From contig NZ_FOHO01000003.1 of assembly GCF_900111675.1 (NCBI RefSeq), forward strand, positions 124,001 through 188,000: DNA of 64,000 bases. The letters run 5' to 3'. The first letter of the stretch is position 1; every line of letters begins with the position of its first letter. The position numbers and the translations under genes were made by a program. The notes under the pieces are model-generated. The model ran no database searches, was not told the origin of the DNA, and saw nothing but the letters and a program-made list of their open reading frames with translations. Positions 43,707 through 52,445 of the stretch are shown here, in pieces. This DNA is from Paracoccus homiensis. GTDB taxonomy: Bacteria > Pseudomonadota > Alphaproteobacteria > Rhodobacterales > Rhodobacteraceae.

Positions 43707-43967
43707 ATGTATCTGCGTATGAGCATTCTGGGGATAGGGCTGGCGGTAGCCGCCTGCGCGGCCGAGGAACCGGCGGGCCCGCGGATATGTTCACCGTCGG
43801 CGTATCAGGCCCTTGTCGGGCAGAATATCGGTGCCGTCACCCTGCCTGCCGAACTTCCGCAGCGCATCATCATCCCCGGTGATGACCTGAAACCGCCGCG
43901 GGATGCGCGGCGGTTGAATATCTTTGTCGATGAGAAGGGCTGGATCCTGCGCGTCGTCTGCGGCTGA
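43707..43967 (+). CDS. I78-family peptidase-inhibitor-like lipoprotein
   Basis: An 86-residue protein with a lipobox (GLAVAACAAEE; Cys at about residue 17), predicted to be lipid-anchored. The mature part (SAYQALVGQNIGAV ... RIIIPGDDLKPPRDARRLNIFVDEKGWILRVVCG) matches the I78 inhibitor family seen in many alphaproteobacteria, whose characterised members inhibit serine proteases. Inhibition is not proven for this type. GGGGG precedes ATG 43707 by 6 bases. It probably shares a transcript with sodC. Confidence 0.82.
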   Translation: MYLRMSILGIGLAVAACAAEEPAGPRICSPSAYQALVGQNIGAVTLPAELPQRIIIPGDDLKPPRDARRLNIFVDEKGWILRVVCG

Positions 43968-43973
43968 TCGGCC

Positions 43974-44831
43974 CTAGAAATCCAGACCCAGATCCAGCGT
44001 CGTCGCGGAATGCGTCAGCGCGCCTGACGAAATGTAATCGACCCCGGTGGCCGCAACCTCGGCGATTCGGTCCAGACGCATGTTGCCCGACGCCTCAAGC
44101 ACGACCTGTCCCTGTGCCATCTTTACCGCCTGTTGCAGGGTCGGCGTGTCCATATTGTCCAGCAGGACCACATCGGCGCCGGTTTCGGACAGGACTTCGG
44201 CCAGTTGATCCAGCGTGTCGACCTCGATCTCGCAGCGGATCATATGCGATGCGCGGGCCTTGACCGCCTGCAGCACCGGGCGCACGCCGCCGGCGGCGGC
44301 GATGTGGTTGTCCTTGATCAGGATCGCGTCGGACAGCGAAAAACGGTGATTGAAGCCGCCGCCATGCAGCACCGCCTGCTTTTCGACCAGCCGCAGGCCC
44401 GGCGTCGTCTTGCGGGTGCAGGTAATGCGGGTGTTGGTGCCGGTGGTCCGGGCCACGAAACTGGCGGTCATGGTCGCGATCCCGCAAAGCCGCCCGGCGA
44501 AATTCAGCGCCACACGTTCCGCTGACAGGATAGAGGCAGCGGGCCCCTCGATCTGCATCAGCACTTCGCCTGCCTGAAACGGCGTGCCATCGGCGCAAAG
44601 CGTGGTGATCGACAGGTCGGGATCCACCAACCGGAACGCGATCGCGGCAAGCTGCATCCCCGACGCGATGCCCGGCTGCCTTGCGCGGATCGCCGCGCGA
44701 TAAGTGATGTCCGCAGGGATCACCGTCCGGGTGGTGATGTCGCCATAGCTGCCCAGATCTTCGGCCAGGGCCATGCGGATCAGGGGTTCCAGGATCAGAT
44801 CGGGCAGGGGCGGCATTGCGGGGCTGGTCAT
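43974..44831 (-). CDS. nadC: nicotinate-nucleotide pyrophosphorylase (carboxylating)
   Basis: Converts quinolinate and PRPP to nicotinate mononucleotide and CO2. The 285-residue protein has GDITTRTVIP, FAGRLCGIATMTASFV, TCTRKTTPGLRLVEKQAV with the catalytic Lys/Arg, HRFSLSDAILIKDNHI and LEASGNM near the end. It is the third gene of the minus-strand nadA-nadB-nadC operon; its ATG overlaps the nadB stop (ATGA). Its own stop lies 6 bases from the stop of the convergent I78 gene. Confidence 0.95.
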   Translation of the reverse strand: MTSPAMPPLPDLILEPLIRMALAEDLGSYGDITTRTVIPADITYRAAIRARQPGIASGMQLAAIAFRLVDPDLSITTLCADGTPFQAGEVLMQIEGPAASILSAERVALNFAGRLCGIATMTASFVARTTGTNTRITCTRKTTPGLRLVEKQAVLHGGGFNHRFSLSDAILIKDNHIAAAGGVRPVLQAVKARASHMIRCEIEVDTLDQLAEVLSETGADVVLLDNMDTPTLQQAVKMAQGQVVLEASGNMRLDRIAEVAATGVDYISSGALTHSATTLDLGLDF

Positions 44832-46387
44832 GTCTTCTCCGGTTCGGAAGCGGTGCGGATCGCAAGCGCCTGATCCAGGGTCAGATAAGACCTTTGGGCA
44901 TCGGGCAGCGTGTCGGGGAAATCGCTGCGGTAATGGCCGCCGCGGCTTTCGCGACGCATCAGCGCCGCCGCGGCAATCAGGGTTGCGGTTGCGGTCATGT
45001 TTGCAAGGCTGGGGCAATCGGGCTGCGCAGCCTCGATCGTCGCGATCTGGTGCAGGCAGTGGCGCAGCCCCGCAGCATCGCGCACGACGCCCGCGCCCGC
45101 CGTCATCGCCTGACGCAGCCGGGTGACCAGTTCTGGATCGGGCTGGGGGGCGGACGGGCAGTCGGGCAGGGTCAGCGGGGCGGCATCGCCCGGATCCGTC
45201 AGCGCATCCTTGATCGACAGCGCGGCGCGGCGGGCAAAGACCAGCGCCTCGAGCAGACCGTTCGAGGCCAGCCGGTTCGCGCCATGCAGCCCCGTCGAGG
45301 CGGCCTCGCCGCAGACCCACAGATTTGCCAGACTGGCCCGCCCGTCAAGATCGGTCGCGATGCCGCCCATGTGGTAATGCGCGGCCGCCGCAACCGGGAT
45401 CGCGTCTGCAACCGGATCTATCCCTGCACGGGCGCAGGCCCCGGCCACGGCGGGAAATTCGGTCAGGACGCGCGCACCAAGACAGGCGCGTGTGTCCAGC
45501 ATCGGCCGCAGCCCCGCCCGTGTCTGGGCATAGATCGCGCGGGCCACGATATCGCGTGGGGCCAGTTCGGCATCCGGGTGCAGATCGGTCATGAAGCGCG
45601 TGCCATCGCGGTTGATCAGCCACGCGCCTTCACCGCGCAGCGCCTCGGTCGCAAGGGGGGCGGGATCTTCGCCCGCATCAATGGCGGTGGGGTGGAACTG
45701 CACGAATTCGGCATCCGCGACGACCGCCCCCGCGCGGGCTGCCATGCCGATCACCTGCCCGCGAATCCGGGGCGGATTGGTCGTGATCGCGTACAGCCCG
45801 CCCGAGCCGCCACCGGCAAGAAGGATCGCGGGCGCCATGATCGAAAGCGGGGCCGAACCCTCGACGCGGGCCACATCGACACCGGCGACGCCGCCGTCCT
45901 GCATCTGCAATCCGGTCGCCAGCCAGCCTTCCAGCACCTGAACCGATGGCGTGCGGCGCAGTTCGGCGGTCAGGGCGCGCATGATCTCGGCCCCGGCCTG
46001 ATCGCCCTTGACCCGGACCACGCGGGCAAAGCTGTGCGCGGCCTCGCGCGACAGGACATAACCGCCCTTGGCATCGCGATCGAAGGGGGTGCCCAGACCG
46101 GTCAGGTCCAGAATGTGGTCGCGGGCCTCTTGCGTGACCAGTTCCGCGACACGCGGATCGACGGTGCCGGCGCCGGCCCGGTTGGTATCGGCGGCATGGG
46201 CGGCGGCGCTGTCGCCCGGTGCCATCGCGGCGGCGACCCCGCCCTGCGCCCAGGCCGAGCTTGCGCCATGGCCCAGATCCTCGGGCGAGATCATCAGCAC
46301 CGGGTGCGGCGCAAGTTTCAGCGCCGCATAGATCGCGGCCAGACCTGCGCCGATGATAACGACGCGTTCGGTGGCAAGCTGCTGCAT
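44828..46387 (-). CDS. nadB: L-aspartate oxidase
   Basis: FAD enzyme that turns L-aspartate to iminoaspartate, the first step of de novo NAD synthesis. The 519-residue protein starts with the FAD motif VVIIGAGLAAIYAALK. The family block GASSAWAQGGVAAAM follows, then FDRDAKGGYVLSREAAHS, LLAGGGSGGLY and AHYHMGGIATD. The second domain ends at the nadC overlap. It is 10 bases downstream of nadA. Confidence 0.95.
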   Translation of the reverse strand: MQQLATERVVIIGAGLAAIYAALKLAPHPVLMISPEDLGHGASSAWAQGGVAAAMAPGDSAAAHAADTNRAGAGTVDPRVAELVTQEARDHILDLTGLGTPFDRDAKGGYVLSREAAHSFARVVRVKGDQAGAEIMRALTAELRRTPSVQVLEGWLATGLQMQDGGVAGVDVARVEGSAPLSIMAPAILLAGGGSGGLYAITTNPPRIRGQVIGMAARAGAVVADAEFVQFHPTAIDAGEDPAPLATEALRGEGAWLINRDGTRFMTDLHPDAELAPRDIVARAIYAQTRAGLRPMLDTRACLGARVLTEFPAVAGACARAGIDPVADAIPVAAAAHYHMGGIATDLDGRASLANLWVCGEAASTGLHGANRLASNGLLEALVFARRAALSIKDALTDPGDAAPLTLPDCPSAPQPDPELVTRLRQAMTAGAGVVRDAAGLRHCLHQIATIEAAQPDCPSLANMTATATLIAAAALMRRESRGGHYRSDFPDTLPDAQRSYLTLDQALAIRTASEPEKT

Positions 46388-46397
46388 CGGTGTCGGA

Positions 46398-47450
46398 TCA
46401 GGCAGACAGGCTGCGCGACAGGTCGATCATCCGCTGCACGGCGCGGCGGGCATCCTTGGCGACACCCTCGTCGACCTCGACCGCGCCGGTCATGCTGTGC
46501 AGCGACCACAGCACCTTTTCCAGGGTGATCTTCTTCATATAGGGGCACATGTTGCACGGACCCAGAAACTCGACCTCGGGATGGGCGTCCGAGATGTTCG
46601 ACGCCATCGAGCATTCGGTGACCAGCATCGCCTGCGCGGGTCTTTCCTTGCCCACCCAGTCGATGATCCCGGCGGTCGAGCCGGCGAAATCGGCCTCGGC
46701 GACGACATCGGGCGGGCATTCGGGATGGGCGATGATCTGGATGCCCGGATGCCATTCGCGGAAATCGCGCAGATCCTGCGGGGTAAATTTCTCGTGCACG
46801 ATGCAGGCGCCATCCCACCAGACGATGCGTTTCTGCGGCACCTGCTTGGCGACATTCTGTGCCAGCCATTTGTCGGGCGTCATGATGACGGTGTCGCTGT
46901 CCATCGCGGCGACGATCTGGGCTGCATTGGCCGAGGTGCAGCAGATGTCGGACGCGGCCTTCACCTCGGCGGTGGTGTTGACATAGCTGACGACCGGCGC
47001 GCCGGGATATTGCGCGCGCATCCGGGCGATCCCTTCGGCGGTGATGCTTTCGGCCAACGAACAGCCCGCCTCCATATCCGGCATCAGGACGGTCTTTGAC
47101 GGGTTCAGGATCTTCGAGGTTTCGGCCATGAAATGCACGCCGCATTGCACGATGATATCGGCCTGAACCTTTGTCGCCTCGATCGCCAGGGCAAGGCTGT
47201 CGCCGACGACATCGGAAATGCCGTGATAGATTTCCGGCGTCATATAGTTATGCGCCAGAACGACCGCGCCGCGTTCCTGTTTCAGCTTGTTGATCGCGGC
47301 GACATAGGGCGCGTGGATCGCCCAGTCCACCAGGGGCATGACCCGGTCCATGCGGGCATGGATATCCGACATCTGCTGCGCCAGTTCCAGCGAGGGCTCC
47401 AGATCATAGCAGGCCTTCAGCTCGGCGCGGATGGTGGTCATGTCTAGCAT
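46398..47450 (-). CDS. nadA: quinolinate synthase
   Basis: A 4Fe-4S enzyme that condenses iminoaspartate with dihydroxyacetone phosphate to quinolinate. The 350-residue protein carries the three cluster cysteines in QCGVHFMAETS, DICCTSANAA and LGPCNMCPYMKK. AHNYMTPEIYHGISDVVGDS at the N-terminus binds substrate. I start at ATG 47450 because the AAGGAGG ribosome site is 8 bases away; an ATG two codons earlier would be too close to it. It is the first gene of the operon, and the 99 bases upstream to opgC hold its promoter, which I could not pin to clear boxes. Confidence 0.95.
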   Translation of the reverse strand: MLDMTTIRAELKACYDLEPSLELAQQMSDIHARMDRVMPLVDWAIHAPYVAAINKLKQERGAVVLAHNYMTPEIYHGISDVVGDSLALAIEATKVQADIIVQCGVHFMAETSKILNPSKTVLMPDMEAGCSLAESITAEGIARMRAQYPGAPVVSYVNTTAEVKAASDICCTSANAAQIVAAMDSDTVIMTPDKWLAQNVAKQVPQKRIVWWDGACIVHEKFTPQDLRDFREWHPGIQIIAHPECPPDVVAEADFAGSTAGIIDWVGKERPAQAMLVTECSMASNISDAHPEVEFLGPCNMCPYMKKITLEKVLWSLHSMTGAVEVDEGVAKDARRAVQRMIDLSRSLSA

Positions 47451-47549
47451 CGTCATCTCCTCCTTGCCCGCTGGCCGGGCGAGAGGGACGCGCCGTGCTT
47501 GCGGGGTTGCGAAGGCATAGGCCATCGCACCCCTCCGGTCACCCAAAAT

Positions 47550-48671
47550 TTACGACGCGCGCGATTTTCGTGCCTTTTGCCAGGGGGCACCAAAACGCAA
47601 CCACATCGCGGCTGCCCACCAAAGTGCCAATATGGCCCAGAAATCGACCAGCAACCGGCGCAGGACCCCCTGATCCTGGGGGTTCATCTGGAACGCGTCG
47701 CCCAGAACCGACAGCAGAACACAGATGATGAAGGACCACAGCCCGCCGCGACCGATTTCCTGCAAGGCGACCCCCGCACGGGTGGCGGCCAGACGCTCCA
47801 TCACATTGGCAAGGGGCACCGCGATCAGCCAGCTTGCGGCCATGATCGCAAGATAGCGCGTGCCATCCAGCGGCCATTTGTCGATCACGCCATAGACCTG
47901 TTTCAGCGCGTTGCGCAGCAGCAGCGCATCCTCGCCGAATTTGGCGGCGATGACGATGGTCGAGCCGAAGATCACCATCCCCGTCGCCAGAACGGTCAGC
48001 AATCGGGCATGCGGCATCAATGCGGGGATGATGCGTTGGCGGTAAAGCCCCATCGCGACGCCCGAATAGAACAGCATCTGCCAGCCGAACGGATTGAACA
48101 GCAAGCCGCCGTCGCGGTGGTTCGGGATGAAGGCGTTCAGCACCGGGGCGAACCACCACATCACCAGCGACCCCGCAGCAAAGCACAAGGGCACGCGCTG
48201 CATCACCGGCACCAGAAGCGGGGCCGAGGCGATCAGGACGACATAGACCGCCAGTACATCCAGAAGGTTGGGCTGCAACCACAGCGTCGCCAGTGTGCCC
48301 AGATAGCCAAGCGGGTTGTCGATGACCCATTCGGCATATCTGTGCCACACGGCGGTATGGTTCATGTCGATGGCCAGCAATCCGGCCGACAGCAGGGCCA
48401 TGATGATGCCGCCGATGACCAGCGCGCGCCACACCTCGAAGGAACGGCGGGCAAAGCGCCATTGGGCCGTGCGGGTGCCTTCGCTGCGCTGCACCGACAG
48501 CCACACAAGGCCGACCAGAAAGCCCGACAGCAGGACGAACAGTTCCGCGGCATCGAAGATCGAGAAATTGGCCAGCGTGCCCTGTCGCAGGACCGAAACC
48601 GGCATGTGATCGACCATGATGCAGACCAGCGCGTAACCGCGCAGCATATCCAATGCGATCAGGCGTTTCAT
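47550..48671 (-). CDS. opgC: OpgC-type membrane acyltransferase of periplasmic glucans
   Basis: A 373-residue polytopic membrane protein of the OpgC family (IALDMLRGYALVCIMVDHMP, FSIFDAAELFVLLSGFLVGL). It adds succinyl groups to osmoregulated periplasmic glucans, as known in Rhodobacter sphaeroides. About ten membrane segments are visible. It overlaps opgH by 4 bases (ATGA) and ends the opgGHC operon. Confidence 0.9.
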   Translation of the reverse strand: MKRLIALDMLRGYALVCIMVDHMPVSVLRQGTLANFSIFDAAELFVLLSGFLVGLVWLSVQRSEGTRTAQWRFARRSFEVWRALVIGGIIMALLSAGLLAIDMNHTAVWHRYAEWVIDNPLGYLGTLATLWLQPNLLDVLAVYVVLIASAPLLVPVMQRVPLCFAAGSLVMWWFAPVLNAFIPNHRDGGLLFNPFGWQMLFYSGVAMGLYRQRIIPALMPHARLLTVLATGMVIFGSTIVIAAKFGEDALLLRNALKQVYGVIDKWPLDGTRYLAIMAASWLIAVPLANVMERLAATRAGVALQEIGRGGLWSFIICVLLSVLGDAFQMNPQDQGVLRRLLVDFWAILALWWAAAMWLRFGAPWQKARKSRAS

Positions 48672-50761
48672 GCGGGCAGCCCGCTCCAGCGGCGCAGCAG
48701 GGCGGCGTCGCCGATCAACGCATCGGTTTCGGCGCGGTCCAGAAAGCCAAGCGCCTGCGCACGGCTTTGGGAATGCGCGATCTTCGCCTCGGCCGTGATG
48801 CGGGCCAGGTTATCAGCCGCAGCGCGGTCGCGTGTGGGCGGCAGCATCGCGATATGGCTGTCCAGCAGCGCCGGGTCCTGGGCCAGACGCAGGATCGACT
48901 GCTGACCGTCGCAGGGCCGGGGCAGGCGGCGGGTCATCGCCTGTGCATCGGAAATGATCGCCGGGGTGTCACGTTCCTCGGGGGTCAGCAGCAGGCCGCG
49001 CATCCGCGCCCAACGGCCAAAGATGGGACTGGCCGAATAGCGCGAGGTCAGCGGCGACAGGATCAGCCCGGCAAGGATCGGCGACAGCCAGATCAGCTGC
49101 CGCGGCGAAAATCGGGCAAGCACGATCAATGTCAGCAGTCCCAGCGCGACATGCGCCCAATGGCTGCGCAGAACCACGCCCCAGCCGGGCATCGATCCGG
49201 CGCGAACCTGCGCCTGCCATCCGCTGTCACGGCCCAGAAGAATGTCCATGATCTGCCGCGTCTGGATCAGCATCTGCACCGGCGCGATCAGCGCCGACAG
49301 AAGGATCTCGAACATGGCGCTGGCAAAGACGCGGCCCGGCCCGCCCGAATTCTGCGCCAGCGGGCGCCCCAGCGCCCGGATCAGCCCAAGGATCTTGGGC
49401 GTCAGCAAAAGGCACATCGCGGCCACGAACAGCCACAGCATCCGGCGGGCGTCAAAGACGGGCCAGTCGGGGAACAGCTGATAGGCATTCGGGAAATATT
49501 GCGGCGTGGACAGCAGGACCGTGGCTGACAGGATCAGACCGACCAGGATCAGCGCCAACCAGATCGGGCTCATCAGAAAGCCCATGACACCGATGGCGAA
49601 ATGCGCGCCGCTGACCGCGCGGGTGCGGCGCATGCCGATCAGGCTGAGATGTTGCAGGTTGCCCTGCGCCCACCGGCGTTCACGTGCCGCCATATCCAAA
49701 AGCGTCGGAGGGCAGCCTTCGAAACTGCCGCGCAGGTCGTGGTCCAGCCGGACCTTCCAGCCCGCGCGGCACAGGGCCGCAGCCTCGACGAAGTCATGGC
49801 TGAGGATCGAGCCGCCGAAAGGCGGGCGGCCGGGCAGGGTCGGCAGACCGCAGGTCTGGGCGAAGGCCCTGACCCGAATGATGGCGTTGTGGCCCCAGTA
49901 ATTTCCCGTCATGCCCGACCAGGCCGAAACGCCGCGTGCGATCATCGGGCCGTAGATCCGACCCGCGAACTGGGTCAGGCGGGCGAAGATGGTTTCGCCG
50001 CCGATCAGCACCGGCATGGTCTGGATCAGGGCCAGTTCGTCATCGGCCTCCATCCGCAGGGAAAGCTGACGGATGGTATCGCCCGACATGACGCTGTCGG
50101 CGTCCAGCACGACCATCTGGTCGAACCGGCCGCCCCAATTGCGCACGAAATCGGCGACATTGCCGGATTTGCGGTCGGTATTCACCTCGCGGCGGCGATA
50201 ATAGATCGGGATCGGGCAAAGGTCGCGGGCCGCGGCGACGGCCAGCGTCTCGTTCACGGCGATTTCGGGATTGCGGGTGTCCGACAGCACGAAAATTTCG
50301 GTGCGGTCGGCCATCCCTTGCTGTTCCAGATCGCGGCCAAGCGCGGTCAGCAGCCCGACACTGATCGAGGCGTCCTCGTGATAGACCGGCATGATCACCG
50401 CCACCCGCGCCGAGCCGGGCAGATCGGGCGTGCCGGGCCGCGCGGCCAGCAGCCCCGCCACCGCCGAACAGAAGGTAAAGCCCACCCAGGCGAATGTCGG
50501 CACGAACAGCAGCAACAGCACGATCTGCATCGGTGTCGGCTTGTCCCCGAAGGCAGCCAGCATCTGCATGAAACCGATGGTCGCAAGGGCCGCCGTGCCG
50601 CCAAAGGCGATCAGCCGCGCGGCCCAGACCCGCCAGCCTTCGAATCGCCGTTTCGGGCCGGGGGCAGGGGCCGTGCGAAAGTTCTGCACGGGCATGTCCA
50701 GAGGCGCCTCGGGCGGCATATGGGGCAGCCCGGCTTTGTCTTGCGATGCGGTCATGATCAT
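48668..50761 (-). CDS. opgH: glucan biosynthesis glucosyltransferase OpgH
   Basis: An inner-membrane glycosyltransferase (GT2) of 697 residues that makes the linear beta-glucan backbone from UDP-glucose and passes it to the periplasm. VAVIMPVYHEDASISVGLL starts the GT2 domain; VVLDADSVMSG carries the DxD, and RRWAQGNLQHL is the Q/RxxRW site. Several membrane segments flank it. The short N-terminus of about 60 residues before the first helix differs from the long E. coli one. It overlaps opgG by 4 bases. Confidence 0.94.
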   Translation of the reverse strand: MIMTASQDKAGLPHMPPEAPLDMPVQNFRTAPAPGPKRRFEGWRVWAARLIAFGGTAALATIGFMQMLAAFGDKPTPMQIVLLLLFVPTFAWVGFTFCSAVAGLLAARPGTPDLPGSARVAVIMPVYHEDASISVGLLTALGRDLEQQGMADRTEIFVLSDTRNPEIAVNETLAVAAARDLCPIPIYYRRREVNTDRKSGNVADFVRNWGGRFDQMVVLDADSVMSGDTIRQLSLRMEADDELALIQTMPVLIGGETIFARLTQFAGRIYGPMIARGVSAWSGMTGNYWGHNAIIRVRAFAQTCGLPTLPGRPPFGGSILSHDFVEAAALCRAGWKVRLDHDLRGSFEGCPPTLLDMAARERRWAQGNLQHLSLIGMRRTRAVSGAHFAIGVMGFLMSPIWLALILVGLILSATVLLSTPQYFPNAYQLFPDWPVFDARRMLWLFVAAMCLLLTPKILGLIRALGRPLAQNSGGPGRVFASAMFEILLSALIAPVQMLIQTRQIMDILLGRDSGWQAQVRAGSMPGWGVVLRSHWAHVALGLLTLIVLARFSPRQLIWLSPILAGLILSPLTSRYSASPIFGRWARMRGLLLTPEERDTPAIISDAQAMTRRLPRPCDGQQSILRLAQDPALLDSHIAMLPPTRDRAAADNLARITAEAKIAHSQSRAQALGFLDRAETDALIGDAALLRRWSGLPA

Positions 50762-52311
50762 GCGCTCCAGCGCGTCATCCAGGTTTCGCTAAGCGCGGTG
50801 CCGTCCTTGTCGGTCAGAACCGCCTGCAGTTCCGCCTGTTCGGCATCGCCCGGAGCGAATTCAAAGGCCAGCCGCAGCACGTTCTGCGCGGGCAGCGGCT
50901 TCAGATAGGCATGAACGATATCACCCTTCGAGGTCGAGACCTTGGATTCCGGCATCTCTTCGCCGAACAGCGACAGGTCGAAATCGATGATATAGCTGCG
51001 CTGCGTTTCGGTGTTGATCGACCGGCCCGCCCGCACCTGACGCACCCGCGCCAATGGCAGGTCGTTGGGCGGCAAGGCGGCAAAGGACATGCGATAGCGG
51101 AATTCGTGGCGCTTGCCCTTGGTCAGCACATCCTTCGGCAGCCAATAGCTGACGATATTGTCGTTGAATTCGTTCTCAACCGGGATCTCGATCAGACGAA
51201 CCTCGCCCTCGCCCCAATCGCCCTCGGGTTCGATCCAGGTCGATGGACGCAGGTGATACATCGCCTCGGCGTCCTGATAATCCTCGAACTGGCGACTGCG
51301 CTGGATCAGGCCGAACCCGACAGGATCCTTGTCCACGAAGGACGAAATCTGAAGGTTTCTGGCCGAGGCAAGGCTGCGCCACAGGCCCTGGCCGGCGCCG
51401 GTGGTCATCTGCAGGCCATCGCTGTCATGGACGGCTGGGCGATAGTCATCGACATTGCGGCGACTGCCCGGCCCGAACCAGAACATCGAGGTCAGCGGCG
51501 CGATGCCCGTATGTTGCAGATCGACGCGGGGGAAGATCGCGCAGCGCGTCCTGACCATGGTGACCGCGCCCGGATTGACGTCGAACTGGAACGCGGCGGA
51601 CAGCGACTTGCTGTCAAGGATCGCATGGATGCGGACCCATTCGGAATTGCCTTCGGGTTCATGGATCCAGAAATCCGTGAACAAGGGAAATTCCTCGCCA
51701 TCCGGGCTGCCGGTCTTGATCGCAAGACCACGGGCAGACAGGCCATACAGCGTGTTGCGCGCGACCGCGCGAAAATAGCTGGCACCCTGAAAGACGATGA
51801 ATTCATCCATAACGCCCGGACGGTTCAGCGGCGTGCGCAGCCGGAAACCGGACCACCCCATGTCGCCCTTGGTGTCCAGATCGGCACCGTCGGGAAACTG
51901 CGAGGGGTCGAATTCCAGCTTCCTGGGGTCGAACACGATGGGGATCGGCAGTCCGTTGCGGACGATGCTGATATTGATCGGCTCGTAGAAGATTGAACCC
52001 GGCGGCAGCAGATCCATGCGGAAACGCGGGTGATCGCGCAGTGGGTCATGGTCGCGATTGAACCGGATCGCACGGTACTTGTCATAGTTCAGATCGGCAA
52101 AGCTGCCGACCTGTTTCGCCACGGGCTGTTCATACACCTTGGTGGCGCGCTGTGACGCAAGCTCGGCGACCTCTTCAAAGCCGAAATTGTTCGGCGCCGG
52201 GTCCGGCATCTGCGGTTTGACATCGCTGTCCTGTGCCTGAGCTTGGGTCGCGATGGTCGAGCCGCCGATAGCCAGTGCACTGGCAGCGTTCAGGAATTGT
52301 CTACGCTTCAT
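50758..52311 (-). CDS. opgG: periplasmic glucan biosynthesis protein OpgG
   Basis: A 517-residue periplasmic protein needed for branching or release of osmoregulated glucans. The N-terminus MKRRQFLNAASALAIGGSTI looks like a twin-arginine signal (KRRQFL). The MdoG domain follows (FGFEEVAELASQRATKVYE, LNYDKYRAIRFN, SSFVDKDPVGFGLIQRSRQFEDYQD). OpgG and OpgD share this domain; the operon with opgH and opgC favours OpgG. It is the first gene of opgGHC, with a sigma-70 type promoter 33 bases upstream. Confidence 0.94.
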   Translation of the reverse strand: MKRRQFLNAASALAIGGSTIATQAQAQDSDVKPQMPDPAPNNFGFEEVAELASQRATKVYEQPVAKQVGSFADLNYDKYRAIRFNRDHDPLRDHPRFRMDLLPPGSIFYEPINISIVRNGLPIPIVFDPRKLEFDPSQFPDGADLDTKGDMGWSGFRLRTPLNRPGVMDEFIVFQGASYFRAVARNTLYGLSARGLAIKTGSPDGEEFPLFTDFWIHEPEGNSEWVRIHAILDSKSLSAAFQFDVNPGAVTMVRTRCAIFPRVDLQHTGIAPLTSMFWFGPGSRRNVDDYRPAVHDSDGLQMTTGAGQGLWRSLASARNLQISSFVDKDPVGFGLIQRSRQFEDYQDAEAMYHLRPSTWIEPEGDWGEGEVRLIEIPVENEFNDNIVSYWLPKDVLTKGKRHEFRYRMSFAALPPNDLPLARVRQVRAGRSINTETQRSYIIDFDLSLFGEEMPESKVSTSKGDIVHAYLKPLPAQNVLRLAFEFAPGDAEQAELQAVLTDKDGTALSETWMTRWSA

Positions 52312-52343
52312 CTGAGGAGGTCAGGGTCCAAAAAAACTTGATC

Positions 52344-52372
52344 ATCATAGGGATATTGCCCCGGCTGGGCAA
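52344..52372 (-). promoter_or_regulatory. probable sigma-70 type promoter of opgGHC
   Basis: On the minus strand TTGCCC (52367-52372) and TATGAT (52344-52349) are separated by 17 bases. The -10 differs from TATAAT at one position. The start of transcription would fall about 25 bases before the opgG ATG. Confidence 0.55.
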
Positions 52373-52445
52373 GGTTGCTCGGCGGTAACGCGCCACCGAG
52401 ACGATCGGTTTCACCCCGGCGCCGATTCGCGCGATCTGTGGCGGA